Origin: Pseudomonas asgharzadehiana
GTDB taxonomy: Bacteria; Pseudomonadota; Gammaproteobacteria; Pseudomonadales; Pseudomonadaceae
NCBI RefSeq assembly: GCF_019139815.1
Contig: NZ_CP077079.1
Location: forward strand, 3,348,001-3,412,000
Length of the DNA: 64,000 nt
Direction of reading: 5' to 3'
The translations under genes were made by a program, and so were the position numbers. Under the pieces are notes generated by a model that saw nothing but the letters and a program-made list of their open reading frames with translations, was not told where the DNA came from and searched no databases. The stretch's first letter is position 1; every line of letters starts with the position of its first letter. This document shows, piece after piece, positions 8,254-16,955 of the stretch.

Positions 8254-9296
8254 CCCAACAATCGTTGGCGCTCCTGCGCATTCAAATAACCTGTGGTGAC
8301 ACTGAACGATGCGCAGGCCCCGGCGGCCAGCTGACGCACGTGACCTTTGGTTTTCTCGGCGTTATAACCCTCGGGCTCGCAGGTGGACGGCAGCACGAAC
8401 GCTGCCACTTGTTGATCCGGTGTGTGCAGGATCCAGCTTGCGGCGTGCTCGAATTGCCCGGGACGGTAGCGGGTGTAGAACGCCGTACCGTCGGGATGGT
8501 CCAGCAGAAAGTGTGCCTGGCCCAGGGTGTCCGTACCCACGCCGTCGAAGAAGAACACGATCTCGGGATCGTACAGCGATGGCTGTTCGAGGCAGCCCAG
8601 TTGAGTGGGACACTCAGCCAATTGCGCCATATAGGCACTCCAGGCCGGCGTCGGCTTGACGTGGTCCGGCACACTGGTGCGCAGGCGCTGGCGCTGCACG
8701 CCCAATGGCTCGACGAAACGCGCGCCGTCCACATAGGCATAGTTCATATGGGCCATGTACATCAGGTCCATGGGCTTGCCGGCCAGGTTTGTCACCTGCA
8801 TGTCGATATCGAACACGGCCGAATCGGCGCGCAGTGTCACGCTGGGGCACGCCCGGTAGCGATCGCCGAAGCCCTTGGCGTACTCATACGAACCGCCCAG
8901 GCGCACAAAGCCCTCGCCCACCTCCAGCCAGGCCGAGTCGAGGGGCGCGCAGGGCATTTCGCCGTGCAAGGCATGGGTGTCATCGGCGGCCGGGCAACCG
9001 TTGCGCAACAGGCCACTGTGAAACATGAAGCAGCCGTAGGTGTCGATAATCGTCGGGCTGGGCCGGGGCTGCTCGAACAGGTTGCTCATGGTCAGGTCGC
9101 AACCGTCGAACACGGCCGACCAGATCATCTGCCCCTGGTAAGGCAATACCACCAATCGCCCACGACTGTTCTCCAGGCTCAGGGCCAACACGCCGGACGG
9201 ATAGACCCAGGCACTCACCTTGAAGGCCGGCGATTGCAGGAGGATTTTCTCCTGCTCGCCGAACACCGTTGGGTACAACGGGATACGTGTATTCAT
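8250..9296 (-). CDS. deoX: DUF4432 aldose-epimerase-like protein (DeoX-like)
   Basis: I start this 348-residue protein at ATG 9296 (MNTRIPLYPTVFGEQEKILL), which overlaps the permease stop by ATGA; the open frame upstream is inside the permease gene. Features are MIWSAVFDGCDLTMSNLFEQ, CFMFHSGLLRNGCP with a His, LHGEMPCAPLD with His-Gly-Glu, and MAHMNYAYVDG. These fit the galactose-mutarotase-like fold of DUF4432. In Salmonella a protein of this kind (DeoX) is encoded with deoxyribokinase and deoxyribose permease. A role in mutarotation or handling of 2-deoxyribose is likely but not shown. It is the third gene of the kinase-permease-deoX operon. Confidence 0.8.
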   Translation of the reverse strand: MNTRIPLYPTVFGEQEKILLQSPAFKVSAWVYPSGVLALSLENSRGRLVVLPYQGQMIWSAVFDGCDLTMSNLFEQPRPSPTIIDTYGCFMFHSGLLRNGCPAADDTHALHGEMPCAPLDSAWLEVGEGFVRLGGSYEYAKGFGDRYRACPSVTLRADSAVFDIDMQVTNLAGKPMDLMYMAHMNYAYVDGARFVEPLGVQRQRLRTSVPDHVKPTPAWSAYMAQLAECPTQLGCLEQPSLYDPEIVFFFDGVGTDTLGQAHFLLDHPDGTAFYTRYRPGQFEHAASWILHTPDQQVAAFVLPSTCEPEGYNAEKTKGHVRQLAAGACASFSVTTGYLNAQERQRLLG

Positions 9297-10624
9297 GAGG
9301 CCACCGCTCCGGTCGCACCCACCGGCAAAGTGCCGGGTTGACGCATGCACTTGAGCGCATACATCACGATCACGATAAAGCACAGCAACGGCACGCTATA
9401 GGCCAGCTGCATGTTGCCGCCGCTGGCGTCGGACAACAGCCCCTGGAAGATCGGGATCACCCCGCCGCCGACGATGCTCATCACCAGCAGTGAACCGCCG
9501 ACGCCGGTGTCTTCGCCCAGGCCATCAATGGTCAGGCCGTAGATGGTTGGCCAGCAAGGCCCCAGGAAAATACTCACGCCGACCGCCGCGTACACCGCCG
9601 AAATGTTCGGCACCAGAATGGTATAGGCCAGCAGCACGATGCACAGCACGCCGTAGATCGCCAGCACCTTGGCCGGATGCAGACGGCGCATCAACAGGTT
9701 GGCGATCAACTTGCCGACAAAGTAGGCGGCAAAGGTGGTCAACAGGAACCATGAAGCGCTGCGCTCATTCATACCGCCCATTTGCATGGCCAGGCGAATG
9801 GTGAAACTCCATACGCCCACCTGCGCGCCCACATACAGAAACTGCGCCAAGACGCCAAAGGTGAAGCGCGGGTTGCGCCACAGCCGGCCCAGGCTTTGAC
9901 GCAAGCTGCCAGGCTTGCTGCCGGCGGGCGTGTTGCCTTTGCACGCAGGGAACCGGGTCATGGCGACCAGGATAAATATCAGCACCAGCACCGCAATCAT
10001 CCACTGGTAAGGCAACAGCGTGGACTGGATCATTTGCAACTGCTGCACCGCCGCCTCGGAGGCGCTCATCTGCGTCAGTTGCTCTGTGGTGGCGTCGGTG
10101 TCCTTGAACATCACGAAGCTGCCCACGTACACCCCGGCCATGGCGCCGAACGGGTGAAAGGTCTGCGAAATATTCAATCGCCGCGTCCCGGTTTCCCGAG
10201 GGCCCATCAGCGTCGAGTAGGTGTTGCAGGCCGTCTCCAGAAACGACAGGCCGGCGGCAATCACAAACAGCGCCAGCAGGAACATGCCGTATTTGGCGGT
10301 GGAGGCTGCCGGAAAAAACAGCAGGCAGCCGAACATATACAACAGCAGGCCGATCAGGATGGTGCTTTTGTAGCTGAAACGACGAACCACCATCGCCGCC
10401 GGAATCGCCACGAAAAAGTAGCCCAGGTAAAACGCCGACTGCACAAAGGCGGTCTGGAAATCGCTGAGCAAAAACGCTTTTTTGAAGTGGGCGATCAGCA
10501 CATCGTTCATGCTCGCCGCCGCGGCCCACAGCGCAAAAATGCTGCACAGCAGGATAAAGGCGAACCAAGGTGTGCGGTTCAGGTAGAAACCATCGGGTGT
10601 CTGTTGCAGCGCAGGTTTGTTCAT
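9293..10624 (-). CDS. deoP: FucP-like MFS permease, probable 2-deoxyribose transporter
   Basis: The start at ATG 10624 (MNKPALQQTPDGFYLNRTPW) has GGAG a short distance upstream and gives 443 residues; the open frame reaches further back but overlaps the kinase gene. About twelve hydrophobic segments are visible, with FLETACNTYSTLMGPRETGTRRLNISQTFHPFGAMAG split across the middle, the hallmark of the L-fucose permease branch of the major facilitator superfamily (proton-sugar symport). It lies between a ribokinase-family gene and the DUF4432 gene and overlaps the latter, matching the deoK-deoP-deoX set of Salmonella. The substrate is inferred from context. Confidence 0.85.
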   Translation of the reverse strand: MNKPALQQTPDGFYLNRTPWFAFILLCSIFALWAAAASMNDVLIAHFKKAFLLSDFQTAFVQSAFYLGYFFVAIPAAMVVRRFSYKSTILIGLLLYMFGCLLFFPAASTAKYGMFLLALFVIAAGLSFLETACNTYSTLMGPRETGTRRLNISQTFHPFGAMAGVYVGSFVMFKDTDATTEQLTQMSASEAAVQQLQMIQSTLLPYQWMIAVLVLIFILVAMTRFPACKGNTPAGSKPGSLRQSLGRLWRNPRFTFGVLAQFLYVGAQVGVWSFTIRLAMQMGGMNERSASWFLLTTFAAYFVGKLIANLLMRRLHPAKVLAIYGVLCIVLLAYTILVPNISAVYAAVGVSIFLGPCWPTIYGLTIDGLGEDTGVGGSLLVMSIVGGGVIPIFQGLLSDASGGNMQLAYSVPLLCFIVIVMYALKCMRQPGTLPVGATGAVAS

Positions 10625-10652
10625 TATTGTTCTCCGGGCTGGGTTGAGAGTG

Positions 10653-11573
10653 TTACGGCTGTTGCTGAAAGCGCTTGAACGTTTCGCGGTCGGGGTAGGA
10701 CGTCTGTGTACCCAGGCCCATGACCGAGCAGGCGGAATAGGCCACCGCCTGTTCCATGGCCTGACGAATATGGCCGTCGCGGTTCCAGTGGTGAATGAAG
10801 CAACCGATAAACGCATCCCCGGCGCCGGTGGTGTCACGGGCCTCGACCCGCACGCCCGGTACCTGGAACTCGCCCTCCTCCCCCACGTACAACGCGCCGT
10901 GTTCGCCGAGGGTGACGATCACGTGGCGAATGCCACCGGCCACCAGGCTGCGGGCGGCGGCATGCGCCGATTCCGGCGAGTCGACCACGTGCCCGCTGAG
11001 CAATGCCAGTTCCGACTCGTTGGGGATCAGGAAGTCCAGGTGCGCCAAGTGTTCAGCGCTGAGCCCGGACAGGGCCGGCGCGGGGTTGAGCAGGACAGGA
11101 ATGGCGTGCCGGTGCGCGAATTCGATGGCGTAGTACACGGTCTCCACCGCGATCTCCAACTGCAGCACGATCAGCCCGCACTGCCGCAGGTCCTCGGCCG
11201 CCGCCTCGATATCCGCCGGCGACAAATGCGCATTGGCACCCTTGACGATCAAAATGCTGTTATGGGAGTCGGCCCGCACAAAAATCGGCGCCACCCCGCT
11301 GGAAACGCCCGGCACTCGCTGTACATAACGAGTGTCGATGCCAAAGCGCTGGAAATTGGCCACCGTGTTGTCGGCAAACATGTCGTCGCCGACCTTGCTC
11401 AGCATCAGCACATCGGCCCCAAGCTTGGCTGCCGCCACCGCCTGGTTGGCCCCTTTGCCGCCGCACCCGAGGGCAAAACCCGGCGCTTCCAGGGTTTCGC
11501 CCCGGGCCGGCATGCGGTCGATGTAGGTAATCAAGTCCACCATGTTGCTGCCGATGACTGCGATCTTGCTCAT
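10653..11573 (-). CDS. deoK: Ribokinase-family sugar kinase, probable deoxyribokinase
   Basis: The 306-residue PfkB-family kinase begins MSKIAVIGSNMVDLITYIDR. It has the N-terminal GCGGKGANQAVAAAKLG signature (about 37-53), LLNPAPA, IPNESE and the C-terminal RDTTGAGDAF signature with catalytic Asp253. It should phosphorylate 2-deoxyribose at O5 to feed DeoC; plain ribokinase activity cannot be excluded. It is the first gene of the minus-strand operon with the permease and deoX. A perfect DeoR-type palindrome lies 53-68 bp before the start. The leader also contains a 7-bp stem (CACGACC at 11595, GGTCGTG at 11607) with a 5-base loop. Confidence 0.88.
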   Translation of the reverse strand: MSKIAVIGSNMVDLITYIDRMPARGETLEAPGFALGCGGKGANQAVAAAKLGADVLMLSKVGDDMFADNTVANFQRFGIDTRYVQRVPGVSSGVAPIFVRADSHNSILIVKGANAHLSPADIEAAAEDLRQCGLIVLQLEIAVETVYYAIEFAHRHAIPVLLNPAPALSGLSAEHLAHLDFLIPNESELALLSGHVVDSPESAHAAARSLVAGGIRHVIVTLGEHGALYVGEEGEFQVPGVRVEARDTTGAGDAFIGCFIHHWNRDGHIRQAMEQAVAYSACSVMGLGTQTSYPDRETFKRFQQQP

Positions 11574-11625
11574 TGCGATTCCACCTTGTTACGGCACGAC
11601 CAGGCAGGTCGTGTCGCTCTTGTTT

Positions 11626-11641
11626 TGTTATTTAAATAACA
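11626..11641. promoter_or_regulatory. DeoR-type operator upstream of deoK
   Basis: TGTTATTTAAATAACA is a perfect 16-bp palindrome with the TGTTA-N6-TAACA pattern of the deo operator and of the site at 7454-7469. It sits in the A+T-rich stretch before the kinase gene, where a repressor would block the promoter. No other copy was noticed in the window. Confidence 0.82.
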
Positions 11642-11677
11642 TTAGGTGTGAATATTCAATCTTTATTTTGCACGAGC

Positions 11678-11704
11678 AAAAAAAACCGGCCCACAGGGGC
11701 CGGC
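11678..11704 (-). terminator. Rho-independent terminator of the chemoreceptor gene
   Basis: Read on the minus strand, stem CCGGCCC/GGGCCGG (11703-11697 with 11692-11686) and a 4-base loop are followed by eight T residues (11685-11678). It lies 17 bp past the chemoreceptor stop at 11721. Confidence 0.88.
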
Positions 11705-11720
11705 TGAAAATGTGCCTTCG

Positions 11721-13334
11721 TTACAAGCTGAACCGATCTACCGACTGGGACAATTTGCCGGCCAGGCCGGCCAGCTCATCGGTGGTCGAAGCCGTTTCAC
11801 CGATAACGCGGCTGTTGTTCTCCGACATGCCGGCGATCATTTCCACCTGATGGGAGATTTCGTTGCTGGCCAGGCTCTGTTCCCCGATGGTGCGTGAAAT
11901 ATCGTTGACCAGCTCGGTGGTATTCAGGGTGGCCTGCAGAATCTCGCGAATCGCCCGCTCGACCTCAGCGGTCACGGCCATGCCTTTGTCGACCTGGGAA
12001 ACCCCCTCCTCCATGCTAGTTACCGCCTCGCGGGTGTTTTGCTGGATACGCGCGACCATGCTCGCGATTTCCTGGGTCGAGGCACTGGTGCGTCCCGCCA
12101 GGCTGCGCACTTCGTCGGCCACCACGGCAAACCCACGGCCCTGTTCGCCCGCGCGCGCGGCTTCAATCGCAGCGTTCAGGGCCAGCAGGTTGGTCTGGTC
12201 AGCGATGCCTTTAATCACTTGGATAATGCTGTAGATCGCCTCGGACTCTTTATCCAGCGTGCGGATGACCTGGGCCGATTGCTGGGCCGAACGGGCGATG
12301 CCGTCCATGTCCTTGACCACCTGGTGAATCACGCGCCCGCCATCCTTGGCCAGGGCTTCAGCCTGGTTGGCCATATCCAGGGCGCGCCCGGCATGCCGGG
12401 TGATTTCTTCAATACTGGCGGTCATTTCACTCGCCGCCGCCGCCATGGTGCTGGCGGCGCTGCTTTGTTGCTGGCTGCTGCCGGCCACTTCATGGCAGCC
12501 CTGGCTCAATCGCTCGCTCATGCCGTTGACACCCTGGGCGTTGCTGCGCACCACCTCGATCATGCCGCGCAGGTCGCGCTGCATGGTGGCGAGGCTGCGA
12601 ATCAACGAGCTGGCCTCGTCCTTGCGACGCGGTTCGACAATCGGCTCGCTCAAATTACCCCGAGCGATGCTGGCGGCAATGCGGCTGGCGGTTTGCAGCG
12701 GGCCCATGATGCTGAGGATGACCCAACGGCCCTGGGCCAGCAGCAGCAACAGGCTGGCAATCAATACCGCGCCGAGGGTGACGTTGCCGTTGCTGAGGGT
12801 ATGGTGTGTGCTCGCACTGGTTTTCAGGGTATGGCCTTCGATGAGTTCACTCAGGGCCGCCATCTGATCTTCCAATTGGCTGAAGGCGGTATTGAAGGCG
12901 TCCAGCTCCCCGCGCGCGGCCTCGGGGTTAACCAGGGCCAGCGCGACGATGCGTTCGCCGGCGCCGATGTAGGTATCCAGGCTGGGTTTGATTTTCTCCA
13001 GGCTGACCTTGATTGCATCTTCCACGGGCAGCTTAAGGTTGTCCCCCAGCACCTGGCGAAAATTGTCGGCATGCTCCTTCAGCGAGCTATTGACCTCGTC
13101 CTTGGTGCTGGTGCTCTTCCCCAAGCCCACCAACATGGCCGACAACACATCGGCGCGCAGGGCGTCGTGCATCATGTCGGCCTCCATGTGGTTACGCAGC
13201 ACGGTCATGCTGACCTGGTTGTCCTCCACGGCGTCGCTCATCCGGGTATTGCCCAAGTAGCCGGTCAGGCTCATGACCAGGGCCGTCAGCAACCCGGTCG
13301 CAATCAACAACATCAAGCGTAATTTGATCGTCAT
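11721..13334 (-). CDS. Methyl-accepting chemotaxis protein
   Basis: The 537-residue inner-membrane receptor has a first transmembrane helix at about 8-28, a periplasmic helical ligand domain of about 155 residues (four-helix-bundle type), a second transmembrane helix at about 186-206, and a HAMP segment. The cytoplasmic signalling domain carries the highly conserved hairpin tip QTNLLALNAAIEAARAGEQG followed by RGFAVVADEVRSLA. The C-terminus SVDRFSL has no CheR-tethering pentapeptide. The ligand is unknown. It is a single-gene unit ending in a strong terminator at 11678-11704 and is divergent from the Bcr/CflA transporter. Its proximity to the deoxyribose genes could suggest sugar sensing, but nothing in the sequence shows it. 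Confidence 0.93.
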   Translation of the reverse strand: MTIKLRLMLLIATGLLTALVMSLTGYLGNTRMSDAVEDNQVSMTVLRNHMEADMMHDALRADVLSAMLVGLGKSTSTKDEVNSSLKEHADNFRQVLGDNLKLPVEDAIKVSLEKIKPSLDTYIGAGERIVALALVNPEAARGELDAFNTAFSQLEDQMAALSELIEGHTLKTSASTHHTLSNGNVTLGAVLIASLLLLLAQGRWVILSIMGPLQTASRIAASIARGNLSEPIVEPRRKDEASSLIRSLATMQRDLRGMIEVVRSNAQGVNGMSERLSQGCHEVAGSSQQQSSAASTMAAAASEMTASIEEITRHAGRALDMANQAEALAKDGGRVIHQVVKDMDGIARSAQQSAQVIRTLDKESEAIYSIIQVIKGIADQTNLLALNAAIEAARAGEQGRGFAVVADEVRSLAGRTSASTQEIASMVARIQQNTREAVTSMEEGVSQVDKGMAVTAEVERAIREILQATLNTTELVNDISRTIGEQSLASNEISHQVEMIAGMSENNSRVIGETASTTDELAGLAGKLSQSVDRFSL

Positions 13335-13492
13335 GCTGGTATCCCCGTACTTGGACTGCCGGCTGGCAACCCAACCGCTCGCGCATTGCTATTGGTGTTA
13401 TCGGCACCAGTTGCCTGTTAGTGAAGCCTAAGTTTGCGGATTTGCGCGTTTCCCTTAAGCTGACCGGCCTCTGCACTGCCCGGAACCGCCTC

Positions 13493-14701
13493 ATGTCACG
13501 AAGTATCGCCCACCTGGCCCTGCTGCTGGGGTTGATCACCGCCGTCGGCCCGTTCGCCATCGACAGCTACCTGCCCGCCTTGCCCACCCTGGGCGCGAGC
13601 TTGAATGCCTCGCCGGCGGCGGTGCAAATGAGCCTGACGGTGTTCTTCATGATCATCGGCGTGTGCCAACTGTTTTACGGGCCGATCAGCGATGTATTCG
13701 GGCGCAAGCCACCGATTTATGCCGGGCTGGTGATCTTTGCCGTGGGCAGTGTCGGCTGCGCCCTGGCCCCGAGCATTGAAGTGCTGATCGGTTTTCGCGC
13801 GGTGCAGGCATTCGGCGCCTGTGCCGGTATGGTCGTGCCCAGGGCCATAGTGCGTGACCTGTACACCGGCCATGAAGCCGCGCGGCTGATGGCCTTGCTG
13901 ATGCTGGTGATGAGTGTTTCGCCGATCCTCGCACCACTGGCCGGCAGCGTGGTGATCGCCCTGTGGAGCTGGCGCGAAGTGTTTGCGGTGTTGGCGGTGG
14001 TAGCCGTGGCATGCCTGGTGATGACGATCCTGCAACTGCCCGAAACGCACCCGGCCGAACGCCGCTTGGGTAAGACCCTGGGCAACGCGTTCAGCAGCTA
14101 TGGGGCACTGCTGCGCGATCCGGTGTTTATCGGGCTGTCGGTCGTCTGCGGGTTTGGCCTGGCGACGTTCTTTGTGTTCATCGGCAGCGCGCCCTTCGTG
14201 TACATCGAGCATTTCGGCCTCACGCCGACGCAATTCAGCCTGTGTTTCGCACTCAATGCCGCATCATTTTTTGCCATGAGCCAACTGACGGCACGCTTGA
14301 GCGCGCGTTTTGGCCTGGCGCCGGTGATTCGCTGGTCGGTGACGGCGGTGGCGGTGGTCATGGTCCTGTTGGCGATGACCACGCTTTGGATCGATAGCCT
14401 GGCGTTGATGATGACCCTGCTGTTTACGGGCTTCGGGTTCCTGGGCCTGCTGTTGCCGGCCGCCGGTGTGTTATCCCTTGAAGAGCATGGCGCAGTGGCC
14501 GGCTCCGCCTCGGCCCTGCTGGGCGCCATCCAGATGATTACCGCTGCGCTGTGCATGACCCTGGTGGGCGTGTTCGCCAACCACACGCCTGCGCCCATGT
14601 TGATCGGCATTGCGTTGTGCGCTGTCGCCGCGATGCTCACGGTGATGTGGACCCTGCGCCGTTTGCCGGCGCATTTGGCAAGCGCACCGCCCTCGCCCTG
14701 A
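13493..14701 (+). CDS. Bcr/CflA family drug-resistance MFS transporter
   Basis: I start at ATG 13493 (MSRSIAHLALLLGLITAVGP), giving 402 residues; a longer frame begins at 13421. The first helix contains the family motif FAIDSYLPALP, followed by FYGPISDVFGRKPPIYAGL, the loop 2-3 motif of drug:H+ antiporters, and FRAVQAFGACAGMVVPRAIVRD. Twelve membrane segments are visible. The family exports drugs such as bicyclomycin or sulfonamides and also small metabolites. The gene ends 5 bp before the stop of the convergent recombinase gene, with no terminator between them. Confidence 0.9.
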   Translation: MSRSIAHLALLLGLITAVGPFAIDSYLPALPTLGASLNASPAAVQMSLTVFFMIIGVCQLFYGPISDVFGRKPPIYAGLVIFAVGSVGCALAPSIEVLIGFRAVQAFGACAGMVVPRAIVRDLYTGHEAARLMALLMLVMSVSPILAPLAGSVVIALWSWREVFAVLAVVAVACLVMTILQLPETHPAERRLGKTLGNAFSSYGALLRDPVFIGLSVVCGFGLATFFVFIGSAPFVYIEHFGLTPTQFSLCFALNAASFFAMSQLTARLSARFGLAPVIRWSVTAVAVVMVLLAMTTLWIDSLALMMTLLFTGFGFLGLLLPAAGVLSLEEHGAVAGSASALLGAIQMITAALCMTLVGVFANHTPAPMLIGIALCAVAAMLTVMWTLRRLPAHLASAPPSP

Positions 14702-14706
14702 CCTCG

Positions 14707-15621
14707 TCACAGATCAAACCGGTCCACTGCCCGCCGCCGCTCATTGTCGTCACGTACGTCATAGCTGGCGGTGGTCTGGATATTGCTGTGATGCGCCAGT
14801 TTTTGCGCAATCGACAGGTCATGCTCCTCGATCACGCGCGTAATGAACGAGCGGCGAAAGTCATGGGGCATGATCTTCACCCCCACCTGCGCTCCGCGTT
14901 GGCGGGCAATGTAATAGATCGCGTGCTTGGTGATGCGCTCACGGGTGATATGACTGCCCCGGCGGATACGATTAAACAGGAAGTGATCGTCCTGCTCGCC
15001 CTCCTTGAGCTGCTCGCGCCGAAACGCCAGCCACGCCTGCAACTTGGCAAACGCCCAGTCCGGCGCGTATTTGACCAACTCTTTATTGCCCTTGCCGATC
15101 ACCCGCAAGCTGCGCTCGTCGAAGTTGATCTGCGCCAGGTCGAGGTTGACCGACTCGGACTTGCGCATACCCGAGCCGTACAAAATCCCAATCACCGCCG
15201 CGTCGCGCAGGCCCTGCGGGCGTGGGTCGGCGGCGCAGGCTTGCATCATTTCGCGAATCAGCGTGCGCCGCAGGTTGCGGCCCTGGCCCAGGCGAGTGCC
15301 GGGCGCGGCCTTGACCGTGCGCATCTTCAACAGGTGTTCCTGGCTGATCAGGCTCATGCGCCAGGCTTCATTCATCACGCCGCGTACGGCGTTCACGTAC
15401 AGCGACGAGGTGTTGGGCGCGTAACCGTCCTCACGCAGGGCTGCCACCAGCGCGATGACATGTTCGGGTTGCAACAAGTGCCAGTCGATGTCTTCAAGGT
15501 TGATGTCCTCGAAGCCCAGGCGGTCGGCGGCATCTTGCAACACGTAACGCATGGTCAATTGGCTGGAGGGTGCCAGACGGGTCAGGTAGAGGGTCAGAGG
15601 GTTGCGAATGGACTCAGTCAA
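14707..15621 (-). CDS. Tyrosine recombinase (phage-integrase family)
   Basis: The 304-residue protein has an N-terminal SAM-like core-binding domain (about 1-100) and a complete catalytic domain: Arg153 in YGSGMRKSE, Lys177 in VIGKGNKE, His253 and Arg256 in PHDFRRSF, His277 in LAHHSNIQTT and the nucleophile Tyr287 in ASYD. It has XerC-like size but lacks the usual XerC/XerD N-terminal wording, so I do not call it either. No prophage, integron cassette or att repeat is visible around it, so it seems a free-standing chromosomal recombinase 8.6 kb from dif. A 40-bp dyad at 15641-15680 just before the start is a candidate operator or recombination site. Confidence 0.88.
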   Translation of the reverse strand: MTESIRNPLTLYLTRLAPSSQLTMRYVLQDAADRLGFEDINLEDIDWHLLQPEHVIALVAALREDGYAPNTSSLYVNAVRGVMNEAWRMSLISQEHLLKMRTVKAAPGTRLGQGRNLRRTLIREMMQACAADPRPQGLRDAAVIGILYGSGMRKSESVNLDLAQINFDERSLRVIGKGNKELVKYAPDWAFAKLQAWLAFRREQLKEGEQDDHFLFNRIRRGSHITRERITKHAIYYIARQRGAQVGVKIMPHDFRRSFITRVIEEHDLSIAQKLAHHSNIQTTASYDVRDDNERRRAVDRFDL

Positions 15622-15640
15622 AATAGATCAGACTTTGGAT

Positions 15641-15680
15641 TAAATACCTTGAACAAACCTTTGTTTAACCTAGGTATTTA
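15641..15680. repeat. Dyad-symmetric element upstream of tyrosine recombinase
   Basis: Outer arms TAAATACCT (15641-15649) and AGGTATTTA (15672-15680) enclose an inner inverted repeat TTGAACAAA (15649-15657), CC, TTTGTTTAA (15660-15668) with one mismatch. The element starts 19 bp upstream of the recombinase ATG. Arms of 9-11 bp around a short centre fit an operator or a tyrosine-recombinase core site. Confidence 0.6.
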
Positions 15681-15729
15681 TGGAATTGGCGAGGGCCGAG
15701 TCTAGCGCAGGAGCCGCCCTCGTACCAAA

Positions 15730-16542
15730 TCACGGGGCCGTATCGTCTTCTTCGGTGGGTTGCGACGGCTGGGCCTGGGCCTGGCTCCATTCAGCGTCTT
15801 GCTTTTGCATCAGGGCGAACCAGTGCTGGCGCATGAACGCCAGGTACGCCTCGGGCGCCTTGGCAAAATCCTTCTCATCGCCATAGCAACCCGGCAACGG
15901 CAACTCAGTACCCTGCTCCTTGTATTGGCTGACCAAGGCCTGCTGCCCGGCCACGCTGCAATCCGTGGGCAGCGGCATGCCGCGCAGCGCGCCGGCCTCT
16001 TCGTCCCACCAGGCGGCGCCATAGCGGTCGACGCCACGCAGGCGATACTTCTGCGACTTACCCACGTGCATGATCAATTTGAACTCATTGGGGCTGACAT
16101 CGCTGGTGCAGGTGCGCGAATAGCCCACGGTGGCCTGGGTGACGCCGTCGCCGGTCAGGTCGGTGACCTTGGTTGCGCCCCGATCAAAGCGCAGCGCTGC
16201 GTCGAACTCGCAACGCTGCACGTCGTCATAGAGCATCCACACGCGTTTGGGGCGGCTGCCGTCGATCAGGTACTGGGCGGCGTACACGAACGCCGACTGG
16301 GTGCCATCGTCTTCGCGTTCGCTGACTTGCTCGGCGAGCACCAGCAGGTTCTTGCCCTGGCGGTCGTCCCAGGTATAGGCCGCGACCTGCTTGCCACGCA
16401 CTTCCACACCGTCCGGCACCTGGTCGATGCTGGTCAGCGCCACGCCGTCATCGGCCCGCACGCTGGTGACACACGCCACGCCCACCAATAACCCCATCAA
16501 CACTGGCCGCAACCGGCCGCGTAAAAGCTGCACGCTATTCAT
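15730..16542 (-). CDS. Secreted hypothetical protein
   Basis: The 270-residue product has an N-terminal positively charged, hydrophobic signal sequence (about 1-30, ending near SVRADDG). The mature part has paired cysteines (QRCEFDA, SRTCTSD, PTDCSVA, LPGCYGD), suggesting two disulfides and a periplasmic or surface location. A VTDLTGDGVTQATVGYSRTC stretch resembles FG-GAP-like calcium-loop repeats, and the C-terminus is a low-complexity Q/P/E tail. It resembles a family annotated in genomes as M949_RS01915 surface polysaccharide proteins, but I am not certain. It is monocistronic, reads towards the recombinase gene and is divergent from the arn operon. Function unknown. Confidence 0.75.
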   Translation of the reverse strand: MNSVQLLRGRLRPVLMGLLVGVACVTSVRADDGVALTSIDQVPDGVEVRGKQVAAYTWDDRQGKNLLVLAEQVSEREDDGTQSAFVYAAQYLIDGSRPKRVWMLYDDVQRCEFDAALRFDRGATKVTDLTGDGVTQATVGYSRTCTSDVSPNEFKLIMHVGKSQKYRLRGVDRYGAAWWDEEAGALRGMPLPTDCSVAGQQALVSQYKEQGTELPLPGCYGDEKDFAKAPEAYLAFMRQHWFALMQKQDAEWSQAQAQPSQPTEEDDTAP

Positions 16543-16955
16543 CCCATTACCCTGGCAAGAGAGCGCTTACTTTACCGGCACTTGGGCGCCATTGCAGAGA
16601 AGATTCTTGAATAAAGTTCAGCGGCCACGCCTGCTCGCCCAGCCTGAACCAAACCGCTCAAAAAGCGTTCCGATTCGCCCACCCACAAACGGCGGCAACG
16701 CCTTGGTTCACTAGCTGAACCCTAGCTGTCTGCCTGTCAAATAAACGAGTTTTTCATCTGCCTTTCATATCGGTTCCACATTTTTACGCTTAATCTTTGT
16801 TGCAGCACTTCATGGCAATCCGCGTTTTAGTGACTAACCTATTGATTCTGCTTCACCTTTAATGCCGCCTTGTTTGTCTGCGGGCTGCCTGCTCAGCCAA
16901 TGAATGCTGCTGTTTTCAACGCGCCAAGTTGCTCTAACCCCGAGGTCCTGAATCT
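16543..16955. other. Intergenic region, presumed arn promoter
   Basis: This 413-bp divergent gap holds no credible gene; in particular no arnB or remnant of it is readable. Upstream of arnC an A+T-rich stretch contains CTTAAT at 16789-16794, which matches one half of a PmrA box (CTTAAT-N5-CTTAAG), but the second half at the right spacing (TTGCAG) is poor. arnC has GAGG before its TTG start. Regulation by PmrAB or PhoPQ is expected from the pathway, not shown. Confidence 0.4.

Noticed and set aside
14707..15621. Calling the tyrosine recombinase XerC or XerD because dif is near
   Set aside because: Its N-terminal half does not read like XerC/XerD, which are normally encoded far from dif.
16789..16805. 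PmrA box upstream of arnC
   Set aside because: Only one half-site (CTTAAT) matches; the second half is poor, so it is mentioned but not called.
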